From contig JAHNZQ020003149.1 in assembly GCA_019155205.2 (NCBI GenBank), positions 199,073-263,072 of the forward strand: 64,000 bases of DNA, read 5' to 3'. The notes under the pieces were generated by a model. That model was not told the origin of the DNA and searched no databases. It saw only the letters and a list, made by a program, of their open reading frames with translations. This DNA comes from Gracilaria vermiculophylla (lineage: Eukaryota > Rhodophyta > Florideophyceae > Gracilariales > Gracilariaceae). Shown piece after piece: positions 58,751 to 64,000 of the stretch (position 1 is its first letter; every line of letters begins with the position of its first letter). The translations under genes were made by a program, and so were the position numbers.

Positions 58751-59575
58751 TTAGCGTGGCGCGGAGGAGCCGCCGCCGCGAGAGGACGACGGCGCGGGGC
58801 GCTTTTTGCCGGACGCGGCGCGCTTCGACGAGGAAGCGCCCGCGGCCGACGACGGGCCGCCGGCCGACGACGGGCCGGCGCCGCCGCCGCCGCGCCCGCC
58901 GCGCGCTCCGCGGCCGCTGGGCGCGCGCGGCGGCATGGGGCCGGCCAGCGGCCCGTTCTTGGACACACAGCCGCGCCCGCGCGCGCGCGGCCCGAGCACC
59001 TCCGTGCCGCCGTGCTTCTCCACGTACTGGAACGGGCGCGGGATGTCGCGCGGCGCCTTGGACATGGCCAGCTCCCACGCGCGGCACAGCTCCGGGTCCA
59101 GCGGTGGGCCCTTGCCGGCGCCGCCGGACAGCGCGCGGTCCAGCAGGTCCACCAGCACCTCGTCCTCCACCTCGGCGCGCTTGGTGAGCTTGCGCAGCGC
59201 CGGGCCCACCTCGGTGAAGCCCGGGCGCGCGGGCGGCACGCGCGGCGGCGGCTGCAGCGCCGGCAGCACGTCGCCGTCCGACATGTTGAGCCGCGCGCGC
59301 AGCATGGCGTTCACCTCGTTGAGCCGCGCGTGCTCCTGCTCCAGCGCCGCGATCGCCTCGCGCTTGCGCAGCCGCGACGCCTTGGCCGACGCCAGGTTGC
59401 GCTCGCGCCGGATCTCGCGCGCGGTCTTGCGCGGCGCCTTGCCGCTCGGCGGCGCGCCGCCCGCGCCGTGCGACGGGCCGCCGCGCCCGTTGTTGCCGCC
59501 GCCGCCGCCTCCTCCGCTGCCGCCCGCGCCGGCCGCGGCGCTGGCCGCCGCGTGCGCGCTGCTTCCGCCGGCCAT
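58751..59575 (-). CDS. bZIP transcription factor
   Basis: This 274-residue protein has a Gly/Ala-rich start, a basic region TAREIRRERNLASAKASRLR (with the N-x7-R signature) and a short leucine zipper IAALEQEHARLNEVNAMLRA, so it should bind DNA as a dimer in the nucleus. The zipper is only about three heptads. Residues 120-200 hold a short non-repetitive region (FTEVGPALRKLTKRAEVEDE) of unknown role, and the last 70 residues are Gly/Ser/Pro/Lys-rich with basic clusters. The ATG at 59575 is the only start before the basic region. GC content is extreme, which also explains the low-complexity tails. Target genes unknown. Confidence 0.82.
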   Translation of the reverse strand: MAGGSSAHAAASAAAGAGGSGGGGGGGNNGRGGPSHGAGGAPPSGKAPRKTAREIRRERNLASAKASRLRKREAIAALEQEHARLNEVNAMLRARLNMSDGDVLPALQPPPRVPPARPGFTEVGPALRKLTKRAEVEDEVLVDLLDRALSGGAGKGPPLDPELCRAWELAMSKAPRDIPRPFQYVEKHGGTEVLGPRARGRGCVSKNGPLAGPMPPRAPSGRGARGGRGGGGAGPSSAGGPSSAAGASSSKRAASGKKRPAPSSSRGGGSSAPR

Positions 59576-60744
59576 GTGTGCTGAGTTGGATGTGTGTGCG
59601 AATGCGTGTGCGCGCGGGGTGGTTGAGCACGGCTGCGCGAGGCGGTGGCGCGCTGCAATGCTTTGGCGGTCTGCACTCTGGGCGGCGGCGAGAGCCGATG
59701 CGGCGGGGCGGCGCCGCGCTTATATACGCGCGCGCGCGCGCTCTCTTCGGCGCGCACGGCGGCGATTGGGCGCCGCCAGCGGCGGCGCTGCAGCCGCGCC
59801 GCGCCGTGCGTTAGCGGCGCTATTTTTGCCTGTCGCCGCCGTCACGCGCCCAAACTGCCGCGCGCCGCTTTAACGCCGAGCATCTCCGCGCGCGGTGCGT
59901 GCGCGCGCGCGCCGCGCGCCTACAACAAAGCCGCCGCCGCCGCCGCCGCCGCCGCGCCCAAACAGCGCGAATTCCAACCATGGCCGCCGCGCGGTTTTCC
60001 GCGGCGGCGGCGCCCAATCGGGCGGCGCGCGGCGCGCGCGCTCGCGCAGATACGTCATGGCGCGCGCTGTAAACGGCGGCGCGCGCGGCGGCCGTGCACT
60101 CGCGGCGGCGGCCGGCCGCCGCCGCCGGCGGACAAACAGCGGCTTTGGAAACAGCGCACGCACGGCGCGCGCTCGCCGCGCCGCGCGCTGTTTGGCCGCT
60201 TGCATTGTTTCTCCGCGCGCGCGCGCGCTGCCGCCGCGCGCGTGCACGCGGCGCGCGCGCGCCGCCCGTTGCGCCGCCGTCGCCGCCGCGCCGCCGCCGC
60301 CGCCGCGCGCGCCGCCGCCGGGAGCGCCGCCGCGCGGCGCCGTCGGCCGGCGCGGCCGCGCGGCCGCGAGGCGGCCAAACGGGCGCCGCGCGCGCGCCGC
60401 GGCGCCGCGGCGCGGCCCCGGGCGCGCTGCCGCTTCCAACGGGTGACGGTGTGCGCGCGCGCGGGTTCCACCGCGCGCGCGCGACGCCAAACCGCCCCAA
60501 TCAACGCGTGCTGCACAACGCTTTGCTTGCTTGCTTGCTTGCTCGCGGCGGCGGCGCCCACGGCGTCGCCTGGAGCGCCACATTGATTGACGCCGATCAA
60601 AACGGGCGGCGCGCCGCCGGGCGCCGCGCCGCCAAACACGCCGCTGTGTATGTGAACGCGCGGCGGCGGCGGCGTTGTCACACGCCCCCTCGGCGCGCCG
60701 CCGTGGCGCTGCCACTTGCGCGCGCGGCGTGACGCGCGTCTCGA

Positions 60745-60781
<37 letters not shown>

Positions 60782-62292
60782 GACACAGCTACGTGGTTGC
60801 GCGCTGCGTCGGGACTGCGGCTCATGGCGCCGTTGGTTGCACGCTGGCCGCGGCGGCGCTGGCGAGTTGTGCACGCGCGCTGCCACTCGAACACACATGT
60901 GCTCGGCTGCAAGCGCTGTGTTGTATAATGCGCGCGCCGCGCTGTGATCCGTTTTTCCTTTTCGCTCGTTCGTTGTTGGCCTGCGCGCCGTCCGCCGCCG
61001 CCGCCGCTCGCGCTCGCGAGCCCCGGCCGTGACCGCCGCCGCGCCGCGCCCGTCCACCGCCGCCGCCGCGCGCCGCATGACACCCCTTTTGATCTACCGC
61101 CGCCGCATTCCACCGCCGGCCGCCGTACAAACTGCGAGCGCCGCGCGCGCGCCGTTGGCCCACCCGCTTATTTTTGGCGCCGCGCACTCGCCTGTTTGCC
61201 GCCCGCCCCACCGCCGCCCCGCGCCACACCGCCGCTCGCCCCGCCCCGCGCCCCACGCGTGTGCCTCCCGCCGCCTGCCTGCCTCCTCACCTCAATTCAC
61301 CGCCCACAGCAGTCGCACCCCACTTCAAACACGCAATCACCATCAACATCCACGCGTCGCCACACGCAAACCGCCCCATCGCTGCCGCGCAACCGTCCGC
61401 CTTGTGCAAGCCGTAGCCCTCCGCACCCCACCACTTTTTTGCTCCATTCCCACCTTTTGCTCTGCACCCGTGGTGCCCCAAACCAACGCAAACCACACCG
61501 CCGCCGCGCCGTCAGCGGAAGCCCCCTGCAGCTTTTGAGCCGCTCCAACCCCACCCGGCCCCGTTTGGCCACGCCCCCTTTTCCCAATCGCCTCCGCCCC
61601 GCCGCTCCGTGCGCGCCGCCCCGTCGCAACGCCCCCCCGAGCGCACGCGCCTTGCGCCCCGCCCTGTCCGCCGCGCCGCGCCCCACCGCGCACGCACCCG
61701 CGCGCGCAGCTGCGCCGCGTCGCCCGCGCGCCGGCCGCCCCCCCCGCGCCACCGCGCGCCCACGGCGCGCGCCGCACGCGCGCGCCGCCGCGCGGCTGCG
61801 CAACGTTGCGCAACGCCGCCCGCCGCCCGCCCGCCGTTCGCGCGCGCGCGCGCGCGCAATCAGAAAGGCCGCCCATGCGCGCGCAGCCGCCGCCGCCGCC
61901 GCCCGCCCGCCCCTGCCCGCCCGCGCCGCCGCGGCGGCCCGGTCGCTGCGCCGCCGCCGCCGCCGCCGCGCGCGCAACGCGCGCGCCACGTGTGCCGGCA
62001 ACGCGCGCGCGGCGCCGCGCAGCCGGTGGCGCGCGGCGGCTGCCGCTGCCGCCCGTCCGGCGCGCGCGCTCTGCAGTGCGCGCCTCACTTGCCCCTTTGC
62101 TTCTTCCCGTGCTCGTCCGCTCAACCCTTTTGCGACGAAAAGTATATGTAAAGTACAGTGCGCTTCAAAAACGTATTACAGTGGGGTACACGCAGTAGTG
62201 CCACTATGTGCCAAAGGCGTTTGACAGGCACTAATGCGAGTTGGGCAATATTCAAAACAACAAATCCAACCCTCTCGTTCACCGGGTGACCT
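59576..62292. other. Extreme CG-rich non-coding block, about 2.7 kb
   Basis: From about 59690 to 62090 the sequence is dominated by CG, GCC and CGC runs, including (CGC)n, (CG)n and a GCTTGCTTGCTTGCTTGCTC run near 60525. Every frame is open for long distances but gives only Arg/Ala/Pro/Gly peptides, so no gene is called. It ends abruptly at about 62100-62150, where composition falls to near 45% GC. Confidence 0.6.
60746..60781 (+). repeat. (CGC)12 trinucleotide repeat
   Basis: A perfect run of CGC/GCC units inside the CG-rich block. Other shorter (GCC)n and (CG)n runs surround it. Confidence 0.9.
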
Positions 62293-63120
62293 TCACCCCA
62301 ATAACTCAGTAATGAGCATTTGACGTTTATCCTTTGACGTCTCACTCCGTTTTGCTCGCAGCACAGCTGTTTTGGCTCTTCTCAAGTAGCAAACAGCATC
62401 AGACATTGCACTGTTCACAGCAACCTCTTCAATGCCTTGAAAAAGCAACTGTATATCATGCTCACAAGGCAGCGGTACAACAATCCCATTATCCTTATCA
62501 CTATACGCAACCTCCACCTCTTTCTCTCCATGCTCTTCCACTACATCAACAATGTCGAGCGCATCCTCGACAATAGCCTCACGCACGTCATAATCTTCTT
62601 CAATATTTACCCACTTCTCAACATCCCTAGTCTCAATAGTTTTAAAAACCTGCTCTTTAAAAAGATCAGTAGCTGTAACATGAATTGATAACGTGCGTAT
62701 TGCTTCAATCATTTCCGTTACAGTGCTCTTATCCTCATGTCTGTTAGACATCTTTCCTTGTACAGAGTTAATATCTGCTTCATGAAGCACTGGCAAAGCC
62801 TTTGTCTTTCGCCAACATCTTGCAATCGCAGTAAAACTTGTGGTACTGTCAGCCCTTCTGTCGAGGTAGTAAAGCACAACGTCCGTTAAGAGTTTTTGTT
62901 GACTCCAAAGGCGCGTATTCCTAAAGGTGGTCTCCGGTATCCGCTGTCGCAAGCCGGGGGAATCCTGAAAGGGATCCGCAAACACCCAGCGGAGAGGGTG
63001 ATTCACTGGGCGGACAATGCTCCTACAGGGGCTGCTATGATGCGACCTGTGGATCGGCGGCTTAGAAACCTGCGTGAATAGACAAGAGACTCCAACTGGA
63101 AAATGTAGAAGAAGACTCAA
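62293..63120 (-). pseudogene. Remnant resembling the C-terminal part of a pogo/Tigger-type DDE transposase
   Basis: The frame has 275 codons, but the first codon is TTG and the first usable ATG (62751) comes after the most informative part. The segment KLLTDVVLYYLDRRADSTTS, then FTAIARCWRKTK and an acidic tail (VEKWVNIEEDYDVREAIVED) resemble the end of pogo/Fot1-like transposases, where an AW...I-x-N-CWRK motif precedes an acidic domain. The DDE catalytic part is not seen, so it is probably a truncated copy or an exapted fragment. The family assignment rests on short motifs. Confidence 0.4.
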
Positions 63121-64000
63121 GGGTGCTTGTATTTACTTCCCCAGAGGTGGAGCCCAACCGGCAGCTTAAATATCAAGCCAAGAATTCGCCTCGGCAGGTC
63201 TCACTACTGTGCTAACTACCTGCATAAAATATCTAAAATAAATAATAAATTCTATCGTATCTCAAGGATACTGTAGCGCACGCGGGCGAGATAATGCACC
63301 ACGTAGCCCAGCCAATAAATTACGAACCCTCCTTAGTAATATTATACCTTAAGGCCAAACCACCCTCTTGCCGTAGGAGCCACTGTACTACATACCCCCT
63401 TTCCTAAATTGCAGCACGTCCTTGAGGTGCATCCTCGGCTTTCTTGATCCCTGGGGTGGCTTCTATCGGTGTTGCGGCACGTGCGGCCCCCGGCGGTTTG
63501 CCCGTTCTCTCCTTCAGGCGTTCCTTCTCTTCTCCATACTCCCGCGCGGCGTGTTGCCACGGGTTCGCGTTTCACTCCTTGAGGCGTTCGTAGGTTCAGC
63601 TCCTCCTTCACCCGGCGATATCCGCTCCTTCTTTGTGTCATCCTTCGGTGCTGCTGCGCCAGTCGGCAGCGCGAGCGTCCGCATCCTCCGGCGCATCGCG
63701 CGCAGTGCAAGCGCGCAACTTCCGTGGAAGGAGCGTGGGTCAGTCCCGCGAGGATACCGACCCCCCGGAGGCGTTAGCCACTCTGCCTCCTCCGAGGTTA
63801 CTCCTTTTGGCAGCACCCGCACTGTCGCGTCCGCTCATCCTGTCTCCGTGAAGGCGCCGGACTCATAAGTTTCTCGTCCGCGCCTCCACCGTTCTCCGTT
63901 GGATATGGGCGCGCGCCCCGCGATGGTGCTCCATAACCCGCCCGACGCCGGTCGCCCGGCCTCGCCTCGGATTCCACGGTGGCGGCTCGATACGACTCCC
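63121..64000. other. Right-edge region, possibly transposon-derived
   Basis: 63121-63360 is AT-rich with no frame. 63400-64000 is GC-rich, and both strands have Arg/Gly/Pro/Thr-rich frames of 100-150 codons (minus 63342-63710 and 63514-63822; plus 63422-63868). None has a domain. The basic, Cys-poor minus-strand peptides could be a gag-like start of an element continuing beyond the window, but this is weak. Confidence 0.3.

Noticed and set aside
59820..62151. Several 150-400-codon frames in the CG-rich block on both strands
   Set aside because: All translate to Arg/Ala/Pro/Gly low-complexity peptides; stop codons are rare because of base composition.

Overview
The window is nuclear DNA of a photosynthetic eukaryote, most likely a red alga or a close relative. 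Three things suggest a plastid: (1) plastid-type proteins, namely a phycobilisome-lyase-like HEAT protein, two proteins with twin-arginine thylakoid-lumen signals, a plastid-style ferredoxin-like protein and a SAP protein with a transit-peptide-like start; (2) a free-standing starch/glycogen-binding protein; (3) a Hedgehog-type HINT domain. Eukaryotic status is certain from RAD21, LAS1, NEDD8, SURF4, oxysterol-binding proteins, CPSF30 and INO80C/IES6. The exact lineage is inferred and is not proven by the sequence.

The genome is compact and intron-poor. About 30 genes can be supported and only six have introns, which I reconstructed. These introns are short (about 70-135 nt), usually start GTAAGT or GTACGT, and nearly all carry a CTAAC/CTGAC branch motif before the acceptor. 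Composition is strongly mosaic: GC-rich blocks (roughly 0.5-5.2, 7.2-9.2, 17-19.4, 50-52.7, 54-56.2 and 58-62.1 kb) alternate with near-50% or AT-rich stretches.

Layout, left to right. 0-9.3 kb: a possible exon at the left edge, an RmlD-like reductase, mitoribosomal protein mL46, a bacterial-type Hc1 histone-H1-like mini-protein, a short oxysterol-binding protein, a gene-poor stretch, then a lumenal cyclophilin with a 12-nt microexon head to head with a Ser/Pro/Arg-rich orphan. 10-26 kb: a bestrophin channel (6 exons), RAD21 cohesin (5 exons), a tail-anchored carbohydrate-binding protein, a PH+ORD oxysterol-binding protein, LAS1, a lumenal glutathione peroxidase and, 2 nt behind it, IES6/INO80C. 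27-40 kb: a SAP protein, an NblB-like HEAT protein, a ferredoxin-like protein, a two-pore cation channel, a secreted glycoprotein and a large type I membrane protein. 41-52.5 kb: F-box/LRR, Sel1-repeat, LLPH-like, adenylate kinase, a small membrane protein, SURF4, a CobW/ZNG1-type metallochaperone with a His-rich insert, NEDD8 and CPSF30. 54-64 kb: a secreted Cys-rich/Hog HINT protein, a bZIP factor, about 2.7 kb of extreme CG-rich non-coding DNA, and transposon-like remnants at the right edge.

Neighbours are mostly head-to-head or tail-to-tail housekeeping genes with no obvious shared pathway. The most unusual items are the Hc1 protein, the Hog/HINT protein, the GPx-IES6 2-nt junction, the microexon, the tail-anchored CBM protein and the uniform intron branch motif.
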